Of a stretch of DNA of 64,000 nt, positions 1 to 11,150 are shown piece by piece (positions within the stretch are counted from its first letter, which is position 1; each line of letters starts with the position of its first letter). The translations under genes and the position numbers were made by a program. A model generated the notes under the pieces. That model was not told the DNA's origin. It made no database searches and was given only the letters and a program-made list of their open reading frames with translations. The DNA is from Sepioteuthis lessoniana (taxonomy: Eukaryota > Mollusca > Cephalopoda > Myopsida > Loliginidae), in NCBI GenBank assembly GCA_963585895.1, contig CAUZXS010002459.1:62001-126000 (forward strand), given 5' to 3'.

Positions 1-400
1 CCCGCAACGACCATCCAGCTGCATTCAATGACTCGACCAACCTCAGCTGCCCGCAACGACCATCCAGCTGCATTCAACGACCCCACCGATCTCAGCTTAC
101 TAGCATCAAACATCTAGCTATATCTCCACGCCAGCTACCCTCGTCGAAAGTCCAGCTGCGCACATCTACAACTCGACCATACCAGCTAACGATATCACCC
201 ATCTAGCTGAAGACCACATACAACCGCCACTGACATTTACATACACGTTTGTAATTCCGGCAAATAAAATCGTCACTTTTGTTGTATCTATTATCTCGCC
301 TTCTGTCTCCCTTCATTGTCTCTGGCTGTCACACACACATTCACGCGCATAAATCCCAAAATTTATTTGCGGAGCCGACGTGCTTATCGGCTCCGCAACA
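1..400 (+). mobile_element. 3' part of an LTR (family B), truncated by the window edge
   Basis: The first 98 bases are two near-identical 49-bp units, followed by weaker units that keep the core CCAGCT. A polyadenylation signal AATAAA lies at 263-268. A perfect 10-bp stem with an 8-nt loop (369-396) ends just before a CAACA terminus at 400. The same order (CCAGCT-rich units, AATAAA, degenerate hairpin, CAACA end) recurs at 20,280-20,736. Ending in CA after a poly(A) signal fits an LTR 3' end. The 5' end lies outside the window. Confidence 0.6.
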
Positions 401-715
401 AGGGAATATATGCAATGCAGGTGGTAGTATTTATATGAGAAATTTATATCCCCGGAGATAATTTTTTTTTTTTTTTTTTTGTGGGAAAACTTTTGTTTTT
501 AGAAACATAGTCGTGATTTTTTCATAGGTTAATAACAATACTAGTACTGCCTTTCTCTTTTTGGTTCGTCTTTTGTTTCTTCCTTTCTTTCTCTCCTTGA
601 CTCTCCCTGACTTGGTTGAATGCTGAGTCTGTTCTTTTACTATTGCCTAGGCGTACTTAACCTCTGAAGTTTATTTTTGAACACGTGTTAATTTGGTTAA
701 AAATATATGGTCGAA
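401..715 (+). repeat. Retroelement leader, direct repeat of 10,718-11,035
   Basis: This segment follows the CAACA end of the LTR. It starts with GGAATATATGCAATGC and contains a poly-T run and the word AACATAGTCGTGATTTTT. The same sequence recurs, closely conserved, at 10,718-11,035 behind a different LTR. It is most likely the untranslated leader downstream of a 5' LTR. No open frame is apparent. The family is not identified. Confidence 0.5.
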
Positions 716-978
716 GTCGTAGAGAGGCAGCTAGATGATCGATGCGTGTAGTTGATGTTGGCAGCTTGGTCATGTAGAGTCAAGCGAGCGTAGTGACTAA
801 GACTTAACCGTGTCTTAGCACAGCAGACCAAGTTGAACGGACAGGGTAATCATGGCTAAGGTTTCACATACGAAGTCGAGCGAGCCAATCGGTGAAGCTA
901 AGGCTTTGCCATGGCCTAGCTGTATAGACGTATCGGGGAGTGAGGCTAAGGCTTTGCTGTGCCTTAGCTATGCGGACG
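716..978 (-). repeat. Inverted fragment of LTR B carrying hairpin units
   Basis: This is the reverse-complement relative of the block at 19,890-20,270. Hairpins occur at 897-920 and 945-968, with stems of the type GCTAAGGC/GCCTTAGC, spaced 48 bp apart. It abuts the solo LTR that starts near 979, suggesting that one inserted into or recombined with the other. Confidence 0.5.
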
Positions 979-2011
979 TATCACTCGGGTGATAGAGATA
1001 GTAATCCTAAAGAATCGCCTGGGAAAGGAAGAAAAAGGCTAATGATTGGCTAGAATCCCAAAGCGGAAATAGACCTCTTCTTCCGTCAGCGGAAATAGGG
1101 AAAAAGAAAATGAGTTTTTGGACAGAGGTTGTGGTGAACGAATCTAAAGCCAAGACTCCGCGTAAAGAAAGCGGAAAGGATCTTGGACAAGAGGAGGAAG
1201 ACATACCTTCAAGCCAGAACTAAAAATACCATAAATTCTGTCGACCTTTAAAAAAAGGAAAATATTCTCCAAAGGAAAGTCGTCGTAAACATAAGTAAAC
1301 TTTAAAAATGTTTCTCCCTATATCCAATTATATACTCTCTCTTTCTTTCTCTCTTTTTGAAGTTGAAGAAAGACTAAAGAAAGCAAAGAAAAGAAGAAAG
1401 ACATTAATGTTTATGTACACTCCGTTAATAATATAGCCAACGCGTTGAATATGTGTATCTGCGTGTGTAGTAAAAAGATTGATACATTTTAATGTTCCCA
1501 CGTGTTGAAGTTGTTCATTTGTATCGTTTTCTATCAAACTGCTTATTGTATGTTTCTTTTTCAGCTTCTTTCGCCTTATATTATTTTCACTTAAATTGTC
1601 CTATATGAATGCCTTTAAAAATATTATATGGGAAACCGGAGTTGTCGATTACTATAATTAATATTATTTCATCTAAACCTAGAGGTCCATATCTTCCATT
1701 GTTCTAGGGGAGGAAGAACTAGTGGCCTTGGTCGGTGTGTGAATAGTGTAAAATTAGGAAACCCCTTGCCAGCGGCGGTCAGTCTAGCCATAAATTAAAC
1801 CCCACATAATATGCCAGTTCCTATATACCCGAGAAAGGACTCAGAACAAAGATTTATTCTACGAGGGATCAAGTGCCAGACCGCCTTGTCTTCACACGTG
1901 CAAAAAAATAAACTTCCCGTTTGGTGATAACAATATTTAAATGCACCAGTTCCCATACGCTTTTAAATGGTTGCTCATCCGGGGATCTTTTTATTTTAAT
2001 TTGCCGTCACA
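979..2011 (+). mobile_element. Solo LTR, family C, copy 1
   Basis: About 1 kb aligns, with divergence, to 44,177-45,217. Shared landmarks are GGGAAACCGGAGTTG, a TTGCCAGCGG block, GGGATCAAGTGCCA, CTTCACACGTGC and the terminus GCCGTCACA. The better-preserved copy has TGT...ACA ends and a 4-bp target duplication, which identifies the family as LTRs. No internal coding region is attached. The exact left end of this copy is uncertain. Confidence 0.6.
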
Positions 2012-2560
2012 ATATGTTTATAGAGTTTCAATGTTGTACATTTTGATATATAATACTTATCCTTGCCCAGTTTATATAGTTTTCAGTTCTAATATGAAAT
2101 AATATTCATTTTGATTGTATAATTTTGCATAGAAATAATAAAGTCCTTGTTAAATCTTCTGGTTTAAAAGAAAATTAGCTTTTCTTTAAAAAAAAAAAAG
2201 AATTGAGAAGAATTTACTAAATATCATACTGTGTGTGTGTGTGTGTGTGTGTTCATTTTTTATTTCTATGATTTCCAGTCAAATAATTGGACATTAGCCT
2301 ATCTTTTTGGTTTTAGTTATGCATATCTTATATGTAATCTTCGATGTCTTTTCAGGGTTTTCCTTGTGATGCATTCAAATCATTTAACAGTTGATACATC
2401 CTCTACACACATAGAGTTGAATGATTAAATAGTTCTATTTCCAACAATTTAATTTAACAAGCCATTCATTTGCACAGTTCTATTTGACCAATAGATGGGG
2501 CCCCTTTTATATGTTACCACTCCAAGCCAGTTGGTCTATTCTATAGCACTAGGCTGAGGA
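2012..2560. other. No gene seen; A+T-rich with a GT microsatellite and a trace of repeat D
   Basis: Contains a (GT)n tract at about 2,231-2,251. At 2,470-2,535 there is a degenerate match to the repeat D core (CAGTTCTATTTGACC, a GGGGCCCC word, then a CTACCACTCC-like block). No splice-bounded or long open frame is convincing. Confidence 0.35.
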
Positions 2561-2877
2561 CATATCGACAGAAATGTTGTGAGTATAACAATGAAAATAC
2601 TGACAATTGTCTGAATGTTACACGTGATAAAAGTGTTTGATTTTTGAATATTACGAAGTCACTTTGCGATGTAATTAAAGAATTCAGTTTTATTTAGAGG
2701 TCAAGATTGTAGTATCTAACTGGGAAAATCATAAATTCTTCTTGGAGCTGTATAAAAGATGATATCATTAAGAGGTCAAGATTGTAGTATCTTACTTGGA
2801 AAATCATAAATTCTTCTTGGAGCTGTATAAAAGAAGATGTCATTGTCCAAACATCCCAGGTTCCAAGTAGGTATCAC
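2560..2877 (-). pseudogene. Decayed relative of the 23.1-kb terminal coding exon
   Basis: Read on the minus strand, a pyrimidine-rich tract ending CACAG at 2,878-2,880 precedes sequence matching the exon at 23,069-23,430. Shared residues include YLE-GM, DND, PRRI and YNLDL. The copy has a +1 shift after the GM residues, stops, and an internal 75-bp tandem duplication (2,696-2,770 and 2,771-2,845) that repeats the PRRI-to-YNLDL part. It is a non-functional paralogue, not a microsatellite-type repeat. The product family is not recognised. Confidence 0.55.
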
Positions 2878-3900
2878 CTGTGATGAGATTGAAAAAAAAA
2901 AGATGTTTAAAATGTATCAGAGCATTCATTTTTGACGAAACATACTGTATAGCAGAACTTGAAACAGAGTTAAGCTTCAAAAAGAATTTTCAATATCAAC
3001 GTTCAACACATCGCCTTTTTTTCCTGTCAGGGGCTTCTGGGAGTTTCTGCATTTTTTGTATTTATTTTTAATTTAATTTTATTTCTTTTAATTTTTATTT
3101 ATCTTTATTAATTCGTACCGGCCACGTGTCCAATCATGTAATTTTGAATGATAAATAAACAGTGAGCTCCAAGTCCTTGGCCCGAGGCGAAAGGGTTACT
3201 TGATCTTCTTCACATAATTGGACGCCTCTTCTAAGCTACCAGAAGCAAGACAGCGATCCGTTCAATCAACAGCAGCAGTTCAAGCTTTTTAGTATTAACA
3301 GTCCTTTTCAGGGTTAACTTTGTGCTTTACAAGTTTTACTTTGACGCTACACTCCTTTTTAGGACAATGGTAGGTTTTATCTCCCCTTTACTTCCCTTTT
3401 CGTGGTAGTAAACTCATCACCATCACACGGACGATGACGTAGCAGCCAGCCAAATTCAATGGACATTCGAAACAAACGATCAGTCCACGAGCAGATGACA
3501 ACACCCCGGACAATCGTTGACTCCACGGGGTTAACGTTGACCACCCCCTCGGTTAATTGCCGAATCAAGAACTGGGGCGTCGATCTTGCCTACTTCTGTA
3601 ATCCCACACATCCTACTTTTTGAACGTCTACATATATCAGGTCACATAATTACACCCACGACCTGTCTAAGATCATCAAGACGAGTTCAAGATCCTGTAG
3701 ACTCACTATCGTCAAGATTTATAAAACAGCCAAGTGTAGAATTTTGACACCGCAGAAATATTTACATATTCTCCATGTACCTTATCACTAAATAAAACTT
3801 GGCATTTGAACTTACCCATTTCGCTGTTGTCCTCTTGGCCTTGTCTGTGTCTCATTACTAATGTGTTTCTAAAATTTTGCAGGATCGACATATTTTCAGT
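2878..3900. other. Unclassified repeat-like sequence, no gene
   Basis: The segment at 3,024-3,075 (core CTTCTGGGAGTTTCTGCA) recurs at 33,783-33,840, so it is the edge of a dispersed repeat. The following 3,120-3,715 is moderately G+C-richer and contains ATAAATAAAC at about 3,151. It resembles LTR sequence but I found no second full copy. No credible coding frame is present. Confidence 0.35.
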
Positions 3901-3905
3901 CACGT

Positions 3906-3908
<3 letters not shown>

Positions 3909-3957
<49 letters not shown>

Positions 3958-4182
3958 GTGTTTATGTCCATGCCACAATATAGATGCACCACATGTACGT
4001 TAATAAAACAGAAAAAAAAGCGAGATGGAGACCATACAAAAATGCTAGGTGCTGTCTTGAAAAATTCCTGGAAGCAGCCCTCCATGAAACAGCAGCAGTG
4101 CACCCACCTGCCTCTCATATATATTTTAATGAATATTATCATATATGATATGCATATGATATAAAATATATAATCTACAAAC

Positions 4183-4223
<41 letters not shown>
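3909..4223 (+). mobile_element. RTE-type LINE 3' scrap between two TA microsatellites
   Basis: TA tracts at 3,909-3,953 and 4,184-4,223 bracket about 150 bp. In the + frame this encodes CTTCTLIK, then a KMLGAVLKNSWKQ-like stretch. The same stretch lies downstream of the reverse transcriptase in the RTE-type element represented at 11,720-12,917 and 53,745-54,385. Stops end the match near 4,115. It is a short, 5'-truncated remnant. Confidence 0.55.
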
Positions 4224-4227
<4 letters not shown>

Positions 4228-4610
4228 CATAATATATTGAATATCAACTGATGTGCATATTAAAGAAGGATTAATTTTAGTGTCACAAAAAAGGCTTCAG
4301 AAGCCGTAATTTTTCTAGCTTTATTTTTGCATTTATTGACCAATCAGTGCTCTCATAAGAGACGCTAGAGTTATTCTGATATGTTCCGTAGATGATAAAA
4401 ACTTGGCTGCGGGCTTTCGGGCTAGTCACTTGGCATTTGTGATTATATTTGTCTAACTAAACTTGGTCTCAGGCTGCCGTCCTCCGAGCCTTTACCTCTT
4501 GGTGGACTAAATTTATTGCTTCTGTGTCTGAGGCGCACTAAACAGCGGGGTCAAGTATTCTTTGCACCTGCTGCTCACGAGTCTCAATTCGTGCGCGGTC
4601 ACCACAATAA
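4224..4610. other. No gene seen; possible LTR sequence
   Basis: Mixed-composition sequence containing CCAATCAG (4,341) and an AATAAAATGG word near 4,606. There is no supportable coding frame. It may be solo-LTR sequence, but no second copy is visible in the window. Confidence 0.2.
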
Positions 4611-4619
4611 AATGGCCTT

Positions 4620-5011
4620 GTACCATATTCTGATATAGTGGGATGTCAGCAACTCATCTTTTGTTTTGACTACTGCAACCCGATTCCTGCTCTGACATCA
4701 GCTACTTTATTCCTGCTCAACTATTTACAACTGTTTGCTCCTTCCTGCAACTTACAGCATAAGGGTTCTTTCATTCAGACTGCCATTAAAGAATTGTTGA
4801 AACTTATCAATATTCTCGCCTTCATCCTTTATTTCAATATAACTCGAGGTAACTAATTCTGCCTTCCTGTTGGTAATATTATGTATGGGTTAGTGGAACG
4901 TTGAGTATAAGGAGGAAGGCACGAGATAGGTTCTTACTTGTAATTTTATAAGGCGGTGAATAATATGATACAGGTTTAATGCAAGGGAGCTCTACCTTGT
5001 CACATCTCTCT
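4620..5011 (-). mobile_element. Probable 3' LTR of the gypsy element at 5,060-6,935
   Basis: Reading the minus strand past the end of the gypsy coding region, a purine tract (GACAAGAGAGA) is followed at about 5,011 by TGTGACAAGG, as expected for a polypurine tract and LTR start. Further on, minus-strand TTATAAAA and AATAAAGG words fit a promoter and poly(A) signal. The far boundary is not defined. Confidence 0.4.
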
Positions 5012-5059
5012 TGTCAAATAAAGCTTGTTCTTTTTATCTATTTATTTATTCATTTATTT

Positions 5060-6935
5060 TTATTTATATATAATGAAGTCCTTATATTTTGCTGAGGGGT
5101 TTCTTGTTCTCACAGGCCGGTTTGTTGGTATTAGTGGTTGCTCTTGTATTTTGTCGGGTTGTGTCTGCTGTTGTATGGGCTGGGAGTGTTGTGTTATTGT
5201 ATTGGTGTTATCTATTTCTGTAGGGTCACTGCTCTGTTGGGATGGTGATGTTGGCTCATCCCGACTACTCCTCTGGGCTGGTAGATTGAGGGTTACTCTT
5301 CTCAGTGGACTAAATATCTCTTGTAAGTATCTTCTGTTGCGTTTGAAGAGTTTTCCATCGCTGTGCATTTTGACGATGTAGCTACGCGGTTCAGTACATT
5401 TGTCTACCACCGTCTCTGTCTGCCACGTGTCGTTTTCCTGAAGGACAGACGCTTTGCTACCTATCATCAATTCGGGAAGGTCTTTTGCATTTCTGTTGAA
5501 ATATTGTTGTTGCTTCCTACTTTTGGCGCTCATCCATTCACGGATTTGGTTGTCTCTTAAAGTGTTTTATCCAACAAGGTTGGGATCATTGTTCTTATTT
5601 TCCTGTTGTATAGGATCTCGGCTGGTGATGGCAAGTAATTATCAAGCAGAGTTGTTCTTAGGCATAGGAGAGCCATTTGGTAATCCATTTTTGACTGTTT
5701 CGCCTTTTTTAAATGTATTTTTTATTGTTAGGACCATTCGTTCAATGAATCCATTTGACTGTGGGTACCTCGGGCTTGATGTGATATGCGTGAATTCCCA
5801 TTCCATCGCGAAATTATGGAACTCGTTTGATACGAAGTTCTTGGCATTATCTGTATATAGACGCTCTGGTATATCATGTACAGCGAATATTGCTTTCAAG
5901 TATTCGATACAGCTTGTACTCGTGACACTCTTCATTGTCTTTACGAAAGGCAAAATTTGTTGGCCATTATATTCAAAGATGTCGGCTGCGATATTCTGAA
6001 ATGGCCTGGTTGAGTGTTCTTTAATAATCATAGTCTTTTTAGTATTTTTTTCTTTGGTGTTCCCTGCATATTTCACATGGCCTTACCATCATTTCTATGT
6101 CTTTGTTTATTCCTCGCCAACAAATGCTATTTCTTGCATTTAGCAGACATTTTTCTATCCCTTGGTGTGCATCATGAATTCTTTTAAGGACTGTGTTTTA
6201 CATACTTTTTGGTATGACTATACATTCACCTTTAGTCACTAATCCATTTTGTACTGTTAAACAATCTTTCATTGACTAGTAATTTCTTATAAGTTTAGGT
6301 GTATCCTTTACATCCTCTGGCCATCCATTTACTATTACTTGTTTTAGTATTTTCAGTTCTTCATCTTCTTCTGTAGCTTCTTGTAGTTCTATTTGTTTCT
6401 GTACTGTTATGTCAACAGTATGTATTGTTAGGTCAAGTTCAATTTTTTCACCTTGTGTTGGCTGTATTCTCGACAAAAAATCTGGTATTCTCATCTCTTT
6501 GCCTGGTTTGTATAAGATCTGAGCATCATATGGTTGTAGCCTTAATAGCATTCTTTGCAGTCTTGGGAGTGCTTTTGCAATGTTTTTATTTTGTATGTTT
6601 TCTAGTGGTTTGTGATCTGATTCTATTTGGAATTCTTTTCTGTATACATATCTATGAAATCTTTCACAACCAAATGCCACTGCTAGTAGCTCTCTTTCAA
6701 TATTTGCATATCGTGATTCAGTGTCAGTCAATCTTTTACTGGCGAACGCAACAATTTTGTTATCGTTGATTAACGTTGCACCGAGTCCTGACATGCTTGC
6801 ATCTATCTGAATCGTTGTTTTTGCATTTGGCTTGAAGTAGGCTAGACATATATTTTCATGGATATGGTCTTTCAAATTTTGGAAAGCTATATTTAAGGTT
6901 TCGTTCCATTGGTATTCAGTGTCCTTCTTTATTTT
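5060..6935 (-). mobile_element. Ty3/gypsy pol remnant: RNase H, integrase, C-terminal tail
   Basis: On the minus strand, 6,935-6,276 encodes the end of reverse transcriptase and an RNase H domain (IDASMSGLGATL, then SDHKPL, then a PDFLSR end). Next comes an integrase zinc-binding region (HQGIE-type His and CEICREH Cys pair, about 6,250-6,060). The integrase core follows at 6,076-5,642 with D (AADIF), D (YTDN) and E (GFIERM). A basic C-terminal tail (5,533-5,060) has KLFKRNRRYL. Frames change between the parts, and gag, protease and most of the reverse transcriptase are missing, so it is dead. Apparent + strand frames here are antisense shadows. Confidence 0.85.
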
Positions 6936-6944
6936 ATTTGTAAA

Positions 6945-7115
6945 TGTATAAAAATATAATTATATACGATAAGGTCCCTACATCGAAAAAAGAAGAGAAA
7001 GTATTTACAAAAGTAAAAAATTAAAGTTAGTATCAGGCCCCAACTTATGAACTAATAATGGCAGAAAAGCTTGTGAACTGATCGAAAAAAATTAGTGACA
7101 GTGGGGGAAAAAAGT
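6945..7115 (+). repeat. A+T-rich dispersed repeat, copy 1
   Basis: Shares TATAATTATATAC, GGTCCCTA, ATCGAAA, GTATTTACAAAA and the ending CAGAAAAGCTTGT...AACTGATCGAAAA with copies at 7,955-8,135 and 8,182-8,345. It lies immediately beyond the truncated edge of the gypsy element. No coding capacity. The family is unknown. Confidence 0.55.
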
Positions 7116-7954
7116 AAAAAAGGATAAGAAAATGAATATGAACGTATTGTTCATGAGGAGAAATTTAAATTTGATATATGGGACTCAAGAAAATATTTTT
7201 TTTCTCTTCACCTAATTAAGCTTCCTTGAGAATATAAATTTATCTTCATGAAAAATACGTTCAAATTCGTTTTCTCTTCGTACCCTTCATTTTTAAAAAA
7301 AATATATTGCAACATTTTTCATGAATTTAAAATCCTGATGAAGGTTATTACAACCGCAACGTTTAACGTCGACTCTCACTATAAATTAATCAAATTTTGT
7401 ATTTTGTTTTTTCAAGTTTTCTTCATACTGTTAGATTTATTTTCTTATTTACTTCCATAGATAACTATATGAAGATAAATAATTAGATGAAATAAAATAA
7501 ATTATATAATCGTAGCTACATACCTTTATCTGTCCTTTTTTTCCGGTGTCTGCAAATTGTTGGGCGAATGAGCCGAGCTTTACTCACAACTAGATCTGGT
7601 GTGCATAATAGATATGTTGAGAAAAAAGTTTTTCTTTCACTTTTATATGAATTCTTTCACTTGGCTATTTCCTGCGACGATACCCATTACACCACGGCAC
7701 TTCCTCTTTCACTTTTATATGAATTCTCTTTCACTTTTATATGAATTCTTGGAACAAACCGTTTTTTACAATTCTTTATTGTAAACAAAACGAATGCTTG
7801 TTATCACTATCCTAATTTTTATATTTTAAAAAAGCATACAATATCACTTTAATACTACAGTCACCAAAACAAATCAATTGCTCCATAGAAGACTAGTCTC
7901 CACCCATTATTACATAGATGTGAGAGAGAGGGGGACAATTAAAAATTTTTATAT
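7116..7954. other. No gene; small SINE fragment between short direct repeats
   Basis: Mostly A+T-rich filler. At 7,665-7,705 the minus strand matches the head of SINE A (GTGCCGTGGTGTAATGG). It is flanked by copies of a 20-plus-bp word beginning CTTTCACTTTTATATGAATT near 7,637, 7,711 and 7,731. This may be a very short SINE insertion with its target duplication. Confidence 0.4.
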
Positions 7955-8345
7955 GTGAATATATAAAAATATAATTATATACAAAAAGCTCCGTACATCG
8001 AAATATAAAGAGATGGTATTTACAAAAATAATTTTTCGTACATCGAAATATAAAGAGATGGTATTTACAAAAATAATTTTTCGTACATCGAAATATGAAG
8101 AGATGGTATTTACAAAAATAAAGGATAAAAGTTAGTATAATTTTTTTTTTCTCTGAGTGGAATAATTCAACAATTTTATTTGTGAATATATAAAACATAT
8201 AATTATATACAAAAAGGTCCCTAAATCGAAATATGAAGAGAAGGTATTTACAAAATTACAAAATAAAAGTTAATATGCGATCCCACCTTACGAGCAAATA
8301 ATGACAGAAAAGCTTGTTAACTGATCGAAAATATTAGTGATAGTG
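7955..8345 (+). repeat. Dispersed A+T-rich repeat, copies 2 and 3, with a 45-bp tandem array
   Basis: Copy 2 contains three tandem 45-bp units (about 7,994-8,128) built on CGTACATCGAAATATAAAGA, with one or two changes between units. Copy 3 (8,182-8,345) follows directly and matches copy 1 at 6,945. A 45-bp multiple of three leaves a repetitive minus-strand open frame, but nothing suggests it is translated. Confidence 0.6.
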
Positions 8346-9244
8346 GAAAAGAAATTTGCAGGATCAAAGCCCAGAATATTTCCAGAAATCTTTCCCATCC
8401 TAGATTATTAAAAATCCATTTTTAAACCAATTAGAATCATAAATAAAACATTTTTTAGCTAATTTCGGGCCTATTTCAATCTTATAAATAAGTGATGAAA
8501 TAGATAAACCTTTAATAGATTTATAGCTTCATTCTGTCATCTATTCAAAACATTTGACTTTATTTCTTTGCAGCGAAAAGAATACATTAAATTTCAACAT
8601 CGCTTAATCATATTTTTTTACTCATAACAATTATTTTCAAGAGCTACGATCATTTGTGTAGATGAATGTGTTTATACTAACATTATATTTATACCTGCTG
8701 ATATTAAGATTTTCTTACATCTCCATCTTAGTGTCATAAATATACTTTTGTACTATATTGTGACACATTCCTACAAAAGATCTTTCATACACAAACACAC
8801 AAGGTATCTGAAGTTTTTAATGGTAAACAAAACTGCTACATTGAATGGAAGAGCTCTTCTTTTATGTAATGTAAATATTGGACAATATTTACACTCTGAT
8901 AAATATTATCTTTTCTAATTAAAAAAGTCGTCGTTATTTGTTTTTCAACAAATTTTACACGTAAGAAACAAAATTTATTAAATTTAACGATTCTGTTTTT
9001 TATTCAGTAATTCACACACATATATATATATATAACAGTGTTGGGTGTCACTAAATCACTTTGTGGGTTTGTGTCGAACCAATTCAAATATAATATGGAG
9101 AGTGCACAACGTGCTGCGTTTGTACCTTCACATACACATATACTATATGCCACCCACACATACACACACAATAATTTGAAACTATAAACCCCCACACACA
9201 CACACACTCACACACACAGACACAGTCTTTTATATAGCCTTGAT
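8346..9244. other. No gene seen
   Basis: A+T-rich sequence with a loose CA/ACACCC-rich tract at about 9,120-9,225 and a short TA run at 9,019-9,034. No coding or repeat signature is recognised. Confidence 0.3.
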
Positions 9245-9768
9245 ACAACTATACATATACATGTGGAAACATAATCAACAATATTGACGAACTCAATGAG
9301 CGAACGAACACACTTCTTTATAAAAAATATACCTCTCACACTTTATTCTTGAAAGGGTTGCGAAAGGGTTGATGTTGGTTGGGTGTGAGAGGTGAGTTGA
9401 ACACGGGAACCGACTGCTACATATTGACCCCAAGTTCCTCTGAACATAGCAGCACTTCTTTCTCATTATGCTGGGCTGCTCAACCGGGGTCCTGAGGACC
9501 CAAACACTCTGTCTGGAGCTGGTTCTCACTCCGGCATCTTATCTCCAATTGGAACTACAACTCGAACTGAACTGACTCAAGCCGTCTGTGGCACCTGGTT
9601 ATATAATTGTTTAACGTTCTCCTGCTTCCTGTGTGCGTACGCATCTGCACCGAATTCAACCACGTCCATAGGTCAAGGTGATATTCCAATGTCTTCGACC
9701 GGATGCACCTGTTGTTTACACAGGTGCATCTCTTAATAGACGGCTCGGTCGAGGGTCAATATGTTACA
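9245..9768 (-). mobile_element. Solo LTR, family F, copy 1
   Basis: On the minus strand the element begins TGTAACATATTGACCC at 9,768. It has a perfect 11-bp hairpin (arms 9,702-9,712 and 9,720-9,730), a TATATAA word near 9,600 and an AATAAAGTGTGAGAGG poly(A) region near 9,345. The 3' half matches 59,500-59,960 (GGGGTCAA, CCCTTTCG, AATAAAGTGAGAGGT, AAAGAAGT). Promoter, hairpin and poly(A) order support a solo LTR. The left boundary is approximate. Confidence 0.6.
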
Positions 9769-9961
9769 CACATACTTATAATCACACGTAAATATTCCAA
9801 CAAAATCCCAACTGTTTTTGACTGTATTTTTTTGATTTTTGATTCATTTCATTTTCTGAACTGCCTGATGATGGTTGTTTTGTAAAAACTCCCTGAAACC
9901 CACTGGTCGCTGTCTAAATTTCATGGAATTAAATATATATATCTAACATATATTTTTTTAT

Positions 9962-10005
<44 letters not shown>

Positions 10006-10011
<6 letters not shown>

Positions 10012-10464
10012 AATTTGTAAATTCGGCATTTAATAACTCTTCGAGTGCCATTGGCTTATTTCGAAGTTGGACCGTAACTGGTCATTTGTGGCTATAAAAA
10101 TATGTCACCTAGGCTAGACAGTCTACTTTTGATTTTAGCTTTTGTTTTAAGCCTTTTTCTAAATGTCTTTTAGCCACGAGCCTTCGTTTGGCTCATTTGG
10201 CACTTTGGCTTTTAACCTTTTGCCTTTTTTCGAGTGAACAGTTTGGCCTAAGCTGGGGGCAGTAGTGAACACGCCTATTTAGCGATTTTGCTTCGACTAT
10301 TCAGCTGACGCAAGTACGTCGTGCCGGGTTATTTTCCAGAATTTGCTACCAATTTGGACCTGCCTAGTGAATTGCGAGACAAGGTACAGAGAAGAGGAAA
10401 TATTCGACACGATATACAGATCATTTTCCAGGCAGATTAGAAGACTTTCAGTCGTCAGAAGAGG

Positions 10465-10499
<35 letters not shown>

Positions 10500-10717
10500 G
10501 AAAAAACTTTTGAATTCTAATATCAAGTGATGGTAAATCATTTAAAAACGGTTGAATAACTTTTAGCAGCTTTGCAGATCAACGACGAGTAAGTCTTGGC
10601 ATATTCCAATGCTTTTCCTTACTTACTTTTTGTTGCTACACTTATTTGTATTTTTTTAATTATATTTTCCTTTATTTTTGTGTTCAAAAAGAGTTGAGTG
10701 CGTAACTCAACCTGCAT
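10006..10717 (+). mobile_element. LTR of a second family sharing the 401-715 leader
   Basis: Starts TGTTGTAA directly after a TA microsatellite (about 9,966-10,004). It has TATAAAA at 10,093-10,099 and a poly-A run at about 10,468-10,498, and ends near 10,716 before GAGGAAATATATGCC. That leader is the one found at 401-715 behind a different LTR. Assignment as an LTR rests on the promoter-like word and the shared downstream leader. Confidence 0.45.
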
Positions 10718-11040
10718 GAGGAAATATATGCCATGCGGGGGGCGGGGGTAGAATTTACTTCTTTTCTTCTTTTTTTTGTGGTAAAATTTTTGTTTTTAGA
10801 AACATAGTCGTGATTTTTTATAGGTTAATAACAATACTAGTACTGCCTTTCTCTTTTGGTTCATCTTTTGTTTCTTCCTTTCTTTCTCTCCTTGACTCTC
10901 TCTGACTTGGTTGAATGCTGAGTGTTCTGTTACTATAGCCTAGGCGTACTTAACCTTTGAAGTTTATTTTTGTTAATTTGGTAAAAAAAAAAAATTTAAT
11001 ACGAAATGACGTTTTGAACTCGTGTTAATTTGTTTAAAAA
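10718..11040 (+). repeat. Retroelement leader, copy 2
   Basis: Closely matches 401-715 over about 300 bp, including AACATAGTCGTGATTTTT, the CTTTCTTTCTCTCCTTGACT block and CCTAGGCGTACTTAACC. It continues into a short TA microsatellite at 11,120-11,146. Confidence 0.55.
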
Positions 11041-11116
11041 ATTGTATATGAAACAATATCCAGCATATGTGACGTTTTTGTTAACCTTGCGTATGTTGGG
11101 CATATCAATTTTCCCC

Positions 11117-11150
<34 letters not shown>

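Noticed and set aside
3712-4247. Overlapping Tyr/Ile-rich open frames on both strands
   Set aside because: They are translations of (TA)n microsatellites. Only the short RTE-like stretch between the tracts has independent support.
5025-6769. Long plus-strand frames over the gypsy pol region
   Set aside because: They are antisense shadows. The minus strand carries RNase H and integrase motifs in order, and the plus frames have no recognisable domain.
7994-8128. 45-bp repeats considered as a CRISPR-like array
   Set aside because: Units are directly tandem with no spacers, lie in a eukaryotic repeat that recurs twice nearby, and have no associated genes.
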